Assembly: GCA_959020415.1 (NCBI GenBank)
Contig: CAUERX010000008.1
Coordinates: forward strand, 1-44,653
DNA: 44,653 nt
Origin: an uncultured bacterium
GTDB taxonomy: Bacteria > Bacillota_I > Bacilli_A > RF39 > UBA660
Direction of reading: 5' to 3'
Under the pieces are notes generated by a model. It saw only the letters and a list, made by a program, of their open reading frames with translations. It was not told the origin of the DNA and did no database searches. Both the position numbers and the translations under genes were made by a program. Shown piece after piece: positions 1 through 8,894 of this stretch (its first letter is position 1; each line of letters starts with the position of its first letter).

Positions 1-16
1 CCCCCCCCCCCCCCCC
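1..16. other. Poly-C run at contig edge
   Basis: Sixteen consecutive C open the window in otherwise strongly AT-rich DNA. Nothing else in the window resembles it. It is most likely a sequencing or assembly artefact at a contig end. Confidence 0.7.
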
Positions 17-45
17 TATTGTCAACTATTTCAACTCAATATTCA

Positions 46-79
46 CAAAAAAACTCTAGTTATTGTTTAACCAGAGTTT
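46..79 (-). terminator. Intrinsic terminator after the first hypothetical gene
   Basis: On the minus strand AAACTCTGGT and CTAGAGTTT form a stem around a short loop (one mismatch), followed by a run of seven T. It lies about 30 bases past the stop codon of the gene ending at 108. Confidence 0.75.
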
Positions 80-107
80 GCTCGTTAAAAAGTATATATT
101 CAATAAA

Positions 108-929
108 TTATTTATATAAGCAGGATGGATTTCGTCCATTGATTCCTGGCAATATGTTTGAAAGGGAAAAACTTTTTATTTTTCCTTGTTTAGTTTCAGT
201 ACTATATTCATCTAATGCGAGTTTAACATCATCAACAAATTCGAATTCTGGGCTACTGTTTTTATACGCATCTAAATTGCTAGGATTAAATTTGAAATCA
301 GTTAAATATAAGAAGCGTTTATCTCGATCAACAGCAGTGGTATCATTACTGTGCCTTGTACAAAATGCGTATGATGCATTATCTAAAGATAATTGACATG
401 CATGGCTTGTTTCTTCGGTAGCTGCTGAAACTGCGCCTTTTATATTTCTGATTAAGCCATCAGAATATATCTTATCCCAATATCTTGGTGTTGTTGTTTT
501 ATCAAAAATAATTGATGTTTCTAATGGCCCTATTGGATTTGAAAATTCAACTTCATCAATTTCAAATTCTGATTTCATAATCCATAAATCCATAGAAAGT
601 CTAGCAAGTTCAGGTTTTTCATAAAAGCTAATTTCACGCATAAATGGAAGCCATTTATCTGAGTGTTTAGCAATACTTTCTCTTAAACTTTCATTAGAAT
701 TGGCTAACCTTCTAATAAATTTTCTATTTGCTTGACTAAAATCTATATTTTTAAACCATGCAAAAAGGTATGACATATCTTTTTGATGTTTTAGTCTACC
801 TTGTAGAAAGTAAGGAGTATCATGTTTTTCTGCTTTTGTTTTAGCATAATATTCTAAAATAAATCTTTGCGCTATTTCGGGATCTTCTTCAATTATTTCT
901 GCTAAAAAACTCATTAATAATGGATCCAT
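108..929 (-). CDS. Hypothetical protein, 273 aa
   Basis: I do not recognise this protein. It has no signal peptide and no membrane segment, so it is probably cytosolic. It is acidic at the N-terminus and mixed alpha/beta in appearance, with isolated Cys residues (TSHACQL, YAFCTRH) that do not form a metal-binding pattern. The start is supported by a G-rich ribosome site (AAAGGGGGGAT) a few bases upstream of ATG. It has its own promoter just after the parC terminator and its own terminator downstream, so it is monocistronic. It could be a lineage-specific family; no function is proposed. Confidence 0.75.
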   Translation of the reverse strand: MDPLLMSFLAEIIEEDPEIAQRFILEYYAKTKAEKHDTPYFLQGRLKHQKDMSYLFAWFKNIDFSQANRKFIRRLANSNESLRESIAKHSDKWLPFMREISFYEKPELARLSMDLWIMKSEFEIDEVEFSNPIGPLETSIIFDKTTTPRYWDKIYSDGLIRNIKGAVSAATEETSHACQLSLDNASYAFCTRHSNDTTAVDRDKRFLYLTDFKFNPSNLDAYKNSSPEFEFVDDVKLALDEYSTETKQGKIKSFSLSNILPGINGRNPSCLYK

Positions 930-961
930 TTTATCCCCCCTTTAAGTAATAATACTAAACG

Positions 962-989
962 ATTATAGCACATTTTACAAAAAAGTCAA
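962..989 (-). promoter_or_regulatory. Promoter of the 273-aa hypothetical gene
   Basis: TTGACT (984-989), a 16-base spacer, and TATAAT (962-967) preceded by TGTGC, giving an extended -10. The -35 box begins at the end of the T-run of the parC terminator. Confidence 0.7.
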
Positions 990-1014
990 AAAAAGATAGA
1001 AACTAGTCTATCTT
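988..1014 (-). terminator. Terminator of parE-parC, overlapping the parC stop
   Basis: Arms 993-1000 and 1007-1014 (AAGATAGA/TCTATCTT) form a perfect 8-bp stem followed on the minus strand by T7. The parC TAG stop (1003-1005) lies in the loop. Confidence 0.8.
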
Positions 1015-3486
1015 AAAATCACCTAGAAAATCATCAATTGTCATTATCTGTTCATCTACTTTATCTAAAGACACATCAATTTCTGGTTCTTCATTTTCTT
1101 GAACACCTGCTTTAATAAATGTTTTTTCGATATCTTCTTTAGAAATAGTTGTTCCGGTTTGATAACGATCACAGATTGGTAATTCGGTTATTTTTAAATA
1201 CTTTATTTCATCAGCAATTATTCCTAAATCAACTTTATTTTTTATGACGAAACTATTTGTTATATGATATGGATTTGTTTTAACGTCTCTAACCAGCTGA
1301 ATACCTTTTCTAGCTCTTGATGTTGGTTCGAATTCTTCAATTTTAATTCTTTTTGCAGTATTTTTATCAGTGATAATTGCGACATAATGGGCTTCATTAA
1401 AGCTTCTTCCAGAAACAACAATATCATTTTTAAGGTTAATGGCTTTAACTCCACTGCCCCTTAAACCGGTAGTTGGAACTTCATCAACATCATATCTTAA
1501 ACCATAGCCATTTTCAGTGGTGATAAATATCTCTTTGTTGGAAACTTCAGTGGTTACAACTTTATCATCACCTTTTAGTTTAATTAAGGTAATTGGTTTA
1601 GAATATCTTTGAACTTTCAAGTCAGCCAAATTAGTTTGTTTAATCATACCATTTTTAGTAAATGATAGGAAATTAATTTTATCACTAAAGTCACTAGTTA
1701 AATATGAGGCAATGATATTTTCATCAGAACTTGTTTTGATAAGGTTACTAACATGTTTACCCAAGTCTTTCCATTTTAAATCAGGGATTTCATAAACGGG
1801 AACATATAGGAAGTTACCAAGGTCAGTAAATAATAATAAAGTATCCATGGTATTAGTCTCATACAATCCAAGGACATAGTCCTTTTCCTTTAAACCAGTT
1901 TCTTCATCACTAGCAGCGAAACTACGCATTGATACGCGTTTAACATAACCTTCACTAGTAACGATTACCATGCAATCTTCTTTGGGAATTAAGGAAGTTG
2001 TATCGATTTTAATTTCAGTGACTTCTTCTTTTATTTCCGTTTTTCTAGGAGTAGCATATTCTTTTTTAATTAGTTTTAATTCTGTTTTCATTACATGTTT
2101 TAAAGCTTCTTCATTTTCAAGAATTTGAACCCAAATTTCAATTTCACTTTGAAGTTTTTGCATTTCTTCTTCTAATTCAGTGACATCAGTATTTGTTAAT
2201 TTATATAGTTGTAAATTAACGATAGCTTCCGCTTGAAGTTTAGTAAAATCAAATTCAGTTTGTAAATTTTCGATTGCATTAGCTTTATTTTTAGATCCTC
2301 TAATTACTCTAATAACCTCGTCTAAAATTGACAAAGCTTTGATTAAACCTTCAACAATATGCATTCTAGCTCTAGCGTGTTTTAAATCAAACTCAGTTCT
2401 TTTAGTAATAACATCTTTTTGATGATTGATGTAGGCGTCTAGTATTTCTAAAATGCCTAATACCATTGGGCGACGATTAACAATGGCAACCATATTATAG
2501 CTATAGGAAACCATCATATCAGTATTTTTAAGTAAATAATTTATAATTAATTCTTCATTAGCATCTTTCTTTAAATCAATCGCAATTTGAAGTCCATTAC
2601 GATCCGATTCATCCCTTGCTTCGGCAATGCCTTCAACTTTTTTATCAATTCTAATATCATCTATTTTTTTAACTAATAAAGCTTTATTAACTTCATAAGG
2701 AATTTCAGAAATGATAATTTGTCTTTTATTTTTCGGGCCAACGATTTCATACTTACATCTAACATTGACTTTTCCTCTACCAGTTGTAAAAGCCTCTTTA
2801 ATGCCTTTTAGGCCTTCAGCTACTCCACCAGTTGGGAAATCTGGACCCTTAATAATATCTAAAATAGTATCTAAACGACAATTTGGATTATCAATTCTTT
2901 TAATAGTAGCATCAATTACTTCGCCTAAATTATGAGGCGGAATATTGGTGGCGTATCCAGCACTTATTCCAGTTGCACCATTAACTAAAAGATTTGGGTA
3001 CTTAGCTGGAAGCACGGTTGGCTCTAGTAATGTGTCATCATAATTCCAACTCATTAGAACAGTATCTTTGTTAATATCTTTTAAAAGTTCACCAGCAATT
3101 TTGGATAATCTGGCTTCAGTATAACGCATAGCAGCAGCACTATCACCATCCATAGAACCATTATTTCCTTGCATTTCAACATAGCAAAGATTATTTTTCC
3201 ACCACTGGCTCATTCTAACTAAAGCATCATAAATACTAGAGTCTCCATGAGGATGATAAAAACCCATGATATTTCCAACAGCTTTAGCTGATTTTTTTGT
3301 AGGTTTATCATAAGTATTTCCATCTTTATACATTGCATATAGTATTCTTCTTTGAACAGGTTTTAAACCATCTCTAACATCTGGCAAAGCACGGTCTTGA
3401 ATGATTGTTTTAGCGTATCTACCAAAGCTTTCACCCATGATGTCTTCTAAAGAATAATCATATATTTTTTTTATTACTTCTGACAT
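1003..3486 (-). CDS. parC: DNA topoisomerase IV subunit A (ParC)
   Basis: This is the DNA cleavage-religation subunit of topoisomerase IV; with ParE it decatenates daughter chromosomes. The breakage-reunion domain fills roughly the first 480 residues, with catalytic Tyr122 in AMRYTEARLSK. The quinolone region HPHGDSSIYDALV carries Ser83 and Asp87. The C-terminal beta-pinwheel starts near residue 500. There is no canonical GyrA box (QRRGGKG), only degenerate blades such as SRARKGIQL, and the EPTVLPAKYPNLLVNG region is ParC-like, so I call ParC rather than GyrA. The length (827 aa) is normal. The start is set by AGGAGG six bases before ATG. It lies 36 bases behind parE in one operon. Confidence 0.95.
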   Translation of the reverse strand: MSEVIKKIYDYSLEDIMGESFGRYAKTIIQDRALPDVRDGLKPVQRRILYAMYKDGNTYDKPTKKSAKAVGNIMGFYHPHGDSSIYDALVRMSQWWKNNLCYVEMQGNNGSMDGDSAAAMRYTEARLSKIAGELLKDINKDTVLMSWNYDDTLLEPTVLPAKYPNLLVNGATGISAGYATNIPPHNLGEVIDATIKRIDNPNCRLDTILDIIKGPDFPTGGVAEGLKGIKEAFTTGRGKVNVRCKYEIVGPKNKRQIIISEIPYEVNKALLVKKIDDIRIDKKVEGIAEARDESDRNGLQIAIDLKKDANEELIINYLLKNTDMMVSYSYNMVAIVNRRPMVLGILEILDAYINHQKDVITKRTEFDLKHARARMHIVEGLIKALSILDEVIRVIRGSKNKANAIENLQTEFDFTKLQAEAIVNLQLYKLTNTDVTELEEEMQKLQSEIEIWVQILENEEALKHVMKTELKLIKKEYATPRKTEIKEEVTEIKIDTTSLIPKEDCMVIVTSEGYVKRVSMRSFAASDEETGLKEKDYVLGLYETNTMDTLLLFTDLGNFLYVPVYEIPDLKWKDLGKHVSNLIKTSSDENIIASYLTSDFSDKINFLSFTKNGMIKQTNLADLKVQRYSKPITLIKLKGDDKVVTTEVSNKEIFITTENGYGLRYDVDEVPTTGLRGSGVKAINLKNDIVVSGRSFNEAHYVAIITDKNTAKRIKIEEFEPTSRARKGIQLVRDVKTNPYHITNSFVIKNKVDLGIIADEIKYLKITELPICDRYQTGTTISKEDIEKTFIKAGVQENEEPEIDVSLDKVDEQIMTIDDFLGDFKID

Positions 3487-3522
3487 GTTTGTCCTCCTAG
3501 CTTATGATTTAATCAAAATGTA

Positions 3523-5430
3523 TTATTTTACGTAACCATCATCTAAAGTGAATTCAACGTTTTCTTCAATCCATTGTTTGCGGGGTTCAACATTATCACC
3601 CATTAAAACACTAACGCGCTTTTCGGCAAGGGAAGCATCGTTTAAGCTAACCTTAATTAAATTACGCACATCTGGATTCATAGTTGTTTCCCATAATTGT
3701 TCAGCATCCATTTCACCTAAACCTTTATAACGTTGTTTTTCTAATTTTACTTTATTATTTTTTCTTATTTCGTCAGCGTCTTCATCAGTCCAAGCATAAC
3801 CATAAATTTTGTTACCATTTTTTAAAGCATACAGTGGAGGCATCGCAATATATAAATGTCCATGTTCGATTAATGGTTTCATGTAACGATAGAAGAAAGT
3901 TAATAATAAAATTTGAATATGTGCACCATCATCATCGGCATCGGTCATAATGATAACTTTATCATAATTACAATCTTCAATATTAAAGTCACTACCAATT
4001 CCAGCACCGATGGTATGAATCATGGTATTGATTTCGTTATTAGCAAGAACATCAGTTAAACTGGCTTTCTCAGTATTAATAACTTTACCCCTTAATGGTA
4101 AAATGGCTTGGAACTTTCGGTCCCTACCTTGTTTAGCAGAGCCTCCTGCTGAATCTCCCTCGACTAAAAAAAGTTCATTCTTTTTAGAATTTTTAGTTTG
4201 AGCTGGAGTAAATTTATCACTAATTGATTTTTCTTTTTTACCTTTGCCTTTACCATTTCTAGCTTCATCTCTAGCTTTTCTAGCTGCTTCTCTTACTTGT
4301 TTAGATTTAACCATTTTATCTAATATTTTAGTAGCTGACTCCTTATTCTCTTCTAAGAAGAATGTAAGTTTTTCCGAAACAACACTATCTACTACAGTTC
4401 TAGCAACAGGTGTTCCTAATTTGCCTTTTGTTTGACCTTCAAATTGAAGAAGCTTTTCGGGTATTTGCAAACTAATAATAGCGGTTAGTCCTTCTCTAGT
4501 GTCACTACCCTCTAAATTTTTATCTTTTGGTTTTAAATAACCGTTATTTCTAGCATAATCATTGAAGACTCTAGTAAATGCAGTTTTTAAACCAACTTCA
4601 TGCGTTCCACCATCAGTTGTTTTGACGTTATTAACAAATGAAATTATATTTTCAGAATATGTTTCCGTATATTGAAAAGCTACTTCAACATTAATGCCCT
4701 CTTTCATACCATCAAAATCAACGACTTTATGAAGGGCTTTTTTATCTTCATCTAAATATTCTACAAATGAATTCAAACCATTTTCATAATGATAGATTTC
4801 ATGTTTGTCATCGGCTTCATCATGAACTTCAATTGTTAAGTTTTTTAATAGGAAAGCGCTTTCTTGCATTCTTTCACAAATATTGGTAAATGAAAAAGCT
4901 GTTGTCGAAAAAATAGTATCATCTGGCATAAAATGGACTTTAGTTCCTGTACGATTTGTTGTTCCCAGTTTTTTTAGTGGAATAGCTGTATGTCCACCAT
5001 TTTCAAAACGAATATAATGTTCGCTGCCATCACGTTTAATGGTAACTTCCATCCATTTTGATAAAGCATTTACGACACTACCACCAACGCCATGCAGTCC
5101 ACCAGATACTTTATAGCCTGAAGTTTCAAACTTACCACCGGCATGAAGGACGGTATAAATTACTTCTGGCGTAGACTTACCGCTTGTATGGGTACCAACA
5201 GGGACACCTCTACCGAAGTCTTCAACACTAACACTGCCATCATTATGAATAATTATTTTAATACGATTACCATAACCATTAATAACCTCATCAATACTAT
5301 TGTCAACAATTTCCCAAACTAAATGATGAAGCCCACGTTTATCAGTTGAACCAATATACATTCCTGGTCTTTTTCTTACGGCTTCTAATCCTTCTAGTAT
5401 TTTTATTGAGCTTTCATCATATTTTACCAT
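3523..5430 (-). CDS. parE: DNA topoisomerase IV subunit B (ParE)
   Basis: This is the ATPase subunit of topoisomerase IV. The GHKL ATP-binding motifs are E40/N44 (WEIVDNSIDE), DFGRGVPVGTH near residues 71-81, and the GGLHGVGGSVVNALS loop near 110-124. The TOPRIM domain shows EGDSAGGSAKQGRDR near residue 424 and TDADDDGAH near 495. The C-terminal tail has KQRYKGLGEMDAEQLWETTM. PVGTH after the Mg/ATP motif and the location directly upstream of parC favour ParE over GyrB. Length 635 aa is typical. The ribosome site is a modest GGTGAT upstream of ATG. Confidence 0.95.
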   Translation of the reverse strand: MVKYDESSIKILEGLEAVRKRPGMYIGSTDKRGLHHLVWEIVDNSIDEVINGYGNRIKIIIHNDGSVSVEDFGRGVPVGTHTSGKSTPEVIYTVLHAGGKFETSGYKVSGGLHGVGGSVVNALSKWMEVTIKRDGSEHYIRFENGGHTAIPLKKLGTTNRTGTKVHFMPDDTIFSTTAFSFTNICERMQESAFLLKNLTIEVHDEADDKHEIYHYENGLNSFVEYLDEDKKALHKVVDFDGMKEGINVEVAFQYTETYSENIISFVNNVKTTDGGTHEVGLKTAFTRVFNDYARNNGYLKPKDKNLEGSDTREGLTAIISLQIPEKLLQFEGQTKGKLGTPVARTVVDSVVSEKLTFFLEENKESATKILDKMVKSKQVREAARKARDEARNGKGKGKKEKSISDKFTPAQTKNSKKNELFLVEGDSAGGSAKQGRDRKFQAILPLRGKVINTEKASLTDVLANNEINTMIHTIGAGIGSDFNIEDCNYDKVIIMTDADDDGAHIQILLLTFFYRYMKPLIEHGHLYIAMPPLYALKNGNKIYGYAWTDEDADEIRKNNKVKLEKQRYKGLGEMDAEQLWETTMNPDVRNLIKVSLNDASLAEKRVSVLMGDNVEPRKQWIEENVEFTLDDGYVK

Positions 5431-5448
5431 GTTTTATCACCATACTTG

Positions 5449-5477
5449 ATTTTATCAAAAAAAGCGAGATAAAGCAA
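5449..5477 (-). promoter_or_regulatory. Possible parE promoter
   Basis: TTGCTT (5472-5477), a 17-base spacer, and TAAAAT (5449-5454), about 20 bases before the parE ATG. A TTGACA further upstream (near 5487) has no well-placed -10, so the assignment is tentative. Confidence 0.4.
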
Positions 5478-5508
5478 ATGAAAATGTCAAAAAAACGTTA
5501 AAATAAAA

Positions 5509-5539
5509 GAAAAAACTAATGATCATTACATTAGTTTTT
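5509..5539 (-). terminator. Terminator of the 184-aa membrane protein gene
   Basis: AAAAACTAATG (5511-5521) pairs perfectly with CATTAGTTTTT (5529-5539) around a 7-base loop and is followed by T-rich sequence on the minus strand, 28 bases past the stop. Confidence 0.8.
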
Positions 5540-5566
5540 GTACGTTTATTAGTTATTTATCTTCTT

Positions 5567-6121
5567 TTATTTAATTGCTTGCATAAGTGACTTATCAACT
5601 TTATAAAAAATCTTATTTTCGGAATTGATGATAGTACCATCTTTATTGACAGTAAATTTTTCGGATGTCCCAGATGGACATTGATTACTTTTATCATCGC
5701 AAACTTTTGTAATCTCTTGATCTGTATAAGTATATTTACCAGATTGAGTTACACCATCACAACCTAAAACATATGCATATTCGAAAGTACCATCTTCGTA
5801 TAAAGCAAGTTCATATGTTGATTCAACACTACACCCGCTTGAATCAACGTTTTTATTATCTCTTGTCAAAACTCCACTTTTATAATATCCTACGATGTTT
5901 TTTCCCTCGGTACTTGAACTTTTAGTCTCTTCTTTCTTTTGAGCACTTATTTTTTTCTCTAGCTTATCAATTTGGCTATTTAGTTTTTGAAGTTCTTTTT
6001 CACTTAAATCTTTATCATAAATGTAATAACTAGTTACTCCTAATAACAATAATACTAATATTATTATTGTAACAGTTTTTCCCTTTCTTTTTTTAGGTAT
6101 ATTTAACTCTAATGACGCCAT
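5567..6121 (-). CDS. Membrane-anchored extracytoplasmic protein, 184 aa
   Basis: I do not recognise a named family. A lysine-rich cytosolic tip (KKRKGK) precedes one transmembrane helix (about residues 16-36). A short coiled coil follows (LSEKELQKLNSQIDKLEKKI, about 39-58), then a Ser/Thr-rich linker and a globular domain starting near NIVGYYKSG. That domain holds four Cys (SGCSVE, LGCDG, KVCDD, NQCPS) that could form two disulfides outside the cell. The repeated turns (YEDGTFEY, SGKYTYTD, NKDGTIINSEN) suggest a small beta-barrel such as a lipocalin-like fold; this is inference. It has an AGAGGT ribosome site, its own promoter and its own terminator. Confidence 0.8.
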   Translation of the reverse strand: MASLELNIPKKRKGKTVTIIILVLLLLGVTSYYIYDKDLSEKELQKLNSQIDKLEKKISAQKKEETKSSSTEGKNIVGYYKSGVLTRDNKNVDSSGCSVESTYELALYEDGTFEYAYVLGCDGVTQSGKYTYTDQEITKVCDDKSNQCPSGTSEKFTVNKDGTIINSENKIFYKVDKSLMQAIK

Positions 6122-6144
6122 ATTTTACCTCTTTTCTCATGTAT

Positions 6145-6173
6145 ATTGTAACAAATTAATATTTTAGGTTCAA
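6145..6173 (-). promoter_or_regulatory. Promoter of the 184-aa membrane protein gene
   Basis: TTGAAC (6168-6173), a 17-base spacer, and TACAAT (6145-6150) preceded by TGT, an extended -10. Confidence 0.65.
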
Positions 6174-6208
6174 TAAAAAAATCGTTTGAAATATCAAGTA
6201 AATGTATA

Positions 6209-6234
6209 GAAAAAACTAACTCTCGTTAGTTTTT
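6209..6234 (-). terminator. Terminator of the FUSC-family gene, containing its stop
   Basis: AAAAACTAAC (6211-6220) and GTTAGTTTTT (6225-6234) form a perfect 10-bp stem with a 4-base loop. The TAG stop (6216-6218) is inside one arm. Confidence 0.8.
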
Positions 6235-8135
6235 ATTTTTTTAGATTGTTTTAATCTTTTCATGAATTTTCCCATAGTAAGATGACTCTTTCTAATTTGA
6301 AATTCCATATATGAATCTGAATTATCTTTTATTTGATAAATACTTTTAGGAATTGTTTTTAAGTCGACTTCTCCGGCTAATAAATCGTCAAGTTTATTTA
6401 TTTCTTCCTTAAGCATTTCAAATTCTTCATCACTTATTTCTTTTTTTGAAAGAAGTGTAGCCATGCGATTAATATCCATAATAAAACGATAATTGTAATT
6501 CAACAATTTTGAAACACTTTCTTTTTCAATAAGTTCTTGATTTTCTTTTAGTTTATTAAGTTCATCAATTATTAAGTGGGTTGTCATTAAAGCTTCATCA
6601 GTATATGAACCTTTCATACGATGATTTAGAATGTTTTTTAATTCGAAAATTAATTGTTTGTTATTATTAATTAATTCGGAAATCTTTGATTTGAAAGCAT
6701 CCTGTTTACGGGTATGAAGAATAAAGCGAACACCAAAAATAACGATAATTGAACCAATGATAACAAAGGTAACTCGAAGAAGCATTGACCAAGTAAGACC
6801 AAGATCAGGGTAAATGGCAGCAACCGCCATTTGTGTTCCCATAACCATATTTATAAAAACACTTTTAGTACACATCATCATAGTAAATCCAACTAATAGT
6901 ACAACTAGCAGGCGAATACTATCAGGTAAAAATTGAGTTATTGATGCAAAAATTAATAGTCCAGCTATAGTGCCTAAGATACGAACGCCTGTATCTTTTA
7001 AGGTATCGTCAGGATACATAGAAATAGTAGTATAAGCCGTTATAGCAATCCAGTAACTATCAATAATTTTAAGCAAGTCGGCAACTAAAAAGCTAGCAGC
7101 AACAAGAATTGATGTTTGTAAAGCAAATCTAAAACTTTGATGTTTAAATCCAAAACGACGTTTTAATGATTCCCATCTAAAACGATAACCTCTTAAAAGA
7201 CTTGTTTCAGTATTTTTTAAAGCTTCTGTACACGCCAATGTTTTAATTAAACTCGATAAAACTAAACGCCAATCGTTATTAAAATAGGCGTCACTAAGTT
7301 CATGTTTTTGGATTAATCGCGCTAAATAATCTTTTAAGTCTTCATAGGTTTTTGTTTTTTCAAAGGTTTTAGCTAATTCAGAGAAAAATTTATAATCTTT
7401 TTTAGTAAACTTATCCTGATGTTTACTAATGTCATAAATTAATTGTGCTAAAGCTTCAGAATGCATTAATAAGCGAAAATTAAATTTTTCACTATTATTT
7501 AAAATACCATCTTGGTTAATGACATTTGAATGAATAGCTGAACAATATCCTGACGTTAAAGCATAAACTTCACTGACATTTATATCCTCTGGCTTTGTTT
7601 TTTTTATGTTTTTAAGATGATTTAATACCCAAGTATAAGACTTTGAAACGAAGGGATTAATAGCTGATGTTTTTTGAAACTTTTTCATAATTGCCACAAA
7701 TATAGTAACAACCACAAAGCAATAAACAACAGCTAACATTCTCATTGGTATTTGTTCTAACGTTACAGGAAAAATTTGTAATAAAACAAATTCTAACCCT
7801 AACAAGAAATGATTTTTTGGAGCAAATTCATCAGAATAAACATAAGTAATAAAAAATAAAACTATGAAATTTAAGGTTACTGATGTAAATGTATTAAAAG
7901 TGGCAAAGGAAGCCATAGCAGCAATTCCCACTAGTAACAATCCATATTTAGTGTAATTTACCTTTGACAGGGATGAATATAATAATGCTTTTGAGAGGAA
8001 TAAGAAGACCATACCTAATAAAGCATTTTCCATTCCAAAAAGAATAAAGACTGTTAAAAATAAGAAAACAGCTAACAGAACGTAAGGAATGGCATTCAAA
8101 AATATTTTAAAATATTTATTTATTGTTTCTTCCAT
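6216..8135 (-). CDS. FUSC-family inner-membrane transporter, 639 aa
   Basis: This is an integral membrane protein of the fusaric-acid-resistance/aromatic acid exporter type (YccS/YhfK-like). There are two blocks of transmembrane helices, about residues 12-155 and 335-455, each followed by a large soluble domain. The second block has the family-like stretch SYWIAITAYTTISMYPDDTLKDTG, broken here as SYWIAITAYTTI then the PDD turn, where the parent fold places the FUSC core. The C-terminal cytosolic part is helical and charged. It probably exports small aromatic or amphipathic compounds; the substrate is unknown. The start has AAGGAG upstream of ATG and a strong promoter. It is monocistronic, with an unusual leader (see the separate leader entry). 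Confidence 0.85.
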   Translation of the reverse strand: MEETINKYFKIFLNAIPYVLLAVFLFLTVFILFGMENALLGMVFLFLSKALLYSSLSKVNYTKYGLLLVGIAAMASFATFNTFTSVTLNFIVLFFITYVYSDEFAPKNHFLLGLEFVLLQIFPVTLEQIPMRMLAVVYCFVVVTIFVAIMKKFQKTSAINPFVSKSYTWVLNHLKNIKKTKPEDINVSEVYALTSGYCSAIHSNVINQDGILNNSEKFNFRLLMHSEALAQLIYDISKHQDKFTKKDYKFFSELAKTFEKTKTYEDLKDYLARLIQKHELSDAYFNNDWRLVLSSLIKTLACTEALKNTETSLLRGYRFRWESLKRRFGFKHQSFRFALQTSILVAASFLVADLLKIIDSYWIAITAYTTISMYPDDTLKDTGVRILGTIAGLLIFASITQFLPDSIRLLVVLLVGFTMMMCTKSVFINMVMGTQMAVAAIYPDLGLTWSMLLRVTFVIIGSIIVIFGVRFILHTRKQDAFKSKISELINNNKQLIFELKNILNHRMKGSYTDEALMTTHLIIDELNKLKENQELIEKESVSKLLNYNYRFIMDINRMATLLSKKEISDEEFEMLKEEINKLDDLLAGEVDLKTIPKSIYQIKDNSDSYMEFQIRKSHLTMGKFMKRLKQSKKIKTNES

Positions 8136-8149
8136 AATTACTCCTTTCT

Positions 8150-8201
8150 AAGGTTTGAGCGCAAAAAAAGGCCTTTAGCCATTTTAACTTTATGCGCAGC
8201 G
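8150..8201 (-). promoter_or_regulatory. FUSC leader with a short hairpin and U7 run
   Basis: The leader of about 66 nt between the promoter and ATG contains a small GGC-TAAAG-GCC hairpin followed by T7. It is flanked by GCGC on both sides (TGCGCA and TGCGCT), which could pair around it. It could be a weak attenuator, but the stem is only 3-4 bp, so this is a hint, not a firm call. Confidence 0.3.
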
Positions 8202-8207
8202 TATAGA

Positions 8208-8236
8208 ATTATACCACGCCAGTTTTAGTTATGCAA
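8208..8236 (-). promoter_or_regulatory. Promoter of the FUSC-family gene
   Basis: TTGCAT (8231-8236), a 17-base spacer, and a perfect TATAAT (8208-8213). Confidence 0.75.
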
Positions 8237-8265
8237 TAGTTTTTATTAACTATGGGAAAATATGT

Positions 8266-8298
8266 GAGAAAACCCAATTCATTAATTTGAATTGGGTT
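8266..8298 (-). terminator. Terminator of the CYTH gene
   Basis: AACCCAATTC (8271-8280) pairs with GAATTGGGTT (8289-8298); T4 follows on the minus strand. It begins three bases after the TGA stop at 8301. Confidence 0.75.
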
Positions 8299-8300
8299 AA

Positions 8301-8801
8301 TCATAATAAAAGGTCTTCAATGTTTACATCTCCTGAAGCTATATAAGAATTTCTATACTTTTCCTCTTTTGATACATCTTCACCAAGCCAATTTGGTTTT
8401 TTAAAGGTTTCAAAGACCTTATCGTTTGGAAATTCATCCTCAGCTATAATTAAGCCTTCAAGCCAGTCTAAGAAAACATCTAGTTCAATTGTTAATCCAT
8501 CTTTGTTTGGAATTAAATACCTATTTTTATGAATTATTCTTCCATCGATTTTAGTGTTTAAATGGTCAAATGCTTTTTTGGATATTGGTAATTCATATTC
8601 AGTACAAACATTACATTTATTTTTCTTTTGTTCATCATTTGAGTACTTATATGTTAAAAAATAGTCACGATTATATTTTCTTACTCTTAAAGTTGGCTCA
8701 CTTCCGTGATTTAAATATCCTTGGGTTATCTCTACTTTCTTATACTCATCTAAATTATCAGGCAATTTTTTAACTAAATATTTTCTTTCTATTTCTTCCA
8801 T
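8301..8801 (-). CDS. CYTH-domain protein (tunnel metalloenzyme family), 166 aa
   Basis: This is a CYTH/triphosphate tunnel metalloenzyme fold protein. The N-terminal signature MEEIERKYLVKK is the ExExK-type motif. It is followed by alternating charged strands (LRVRKY, FLTYKY, TEYELP, IELDVF) and the acidic pair in IIAEDEFPN, then WLGEDVSKEEKYRNSYIA at the C-terminus, as in CYTH proteins of Firmicutes. Family members hydrolyse tripolyphosphate, thiamine triphosphate or related substrates with Mg or Mn; the substrate cannot be read from sequence. Two Cys in NKCNVCTEY are unusual for the fold. A strong AGGAGG precedes ATG. It is monocistronic, with its own promoter and terminator. Confidence 0.85.
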   Translation of the reverse strand: MEEIERKYLVKKLPDNLDEYKKVEITQGYLNHGSEPTLRVRKYNRDYFLTYKYSNDEQKKNKCNVCTEYELPISKKAFDHLNTKIDGRIIHKNRYLIPNKDGLTIELDVFLDWLEGLIIAEDEFPNDKVFETFKKPNWLGEDVSKEEKYRNSYIASGDVNIEDLLL

Positions 8802-8824
8802 ATTTCCTCCTATTATATATATTA

Positions 8825-8853
8825 AATATATCGCAGTTCTCTTTAATATTCAA
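8825..8853 (-). promoter_or_regulatory. Promoter of the CYTH gene
   Basis: TTGAAT (8848-8853), a 17-base spacer, and TATATT (8825-8830). Confidence 0.55.
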
Positions 8854-8864
8854 TTTTGTTGTTT

Positions 8865-8894
8865 GAAAAAACAATTCAAATTAATGAACTGTTT
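8865..8894 (-). terminator. Terminator of the ftsK operon
   Basis: On the minus-strand RNA AAACAGUUC pairs with GAAUUGUUU (8869-8877 and 8886-8894; one G-U pair), followed by U-rich sequence. The stop at 8893-8895 overlaps the arm. Confidence 0.7.

Noticed and set aside
19..396. Open frame of 125 codons on the plus strand
   Set aside because: It is antisense to the 273-aa gene, has no ribosome site and starts next to the poly-C artefact.
1003..5430. The topoisomerase pair as gyrA/gyrB
   Set aside because: There is no GyrA box, ParC-type motifs are present and the gene order is parE-parC; dnaA/recF neighbours typical of gyrase are absent.
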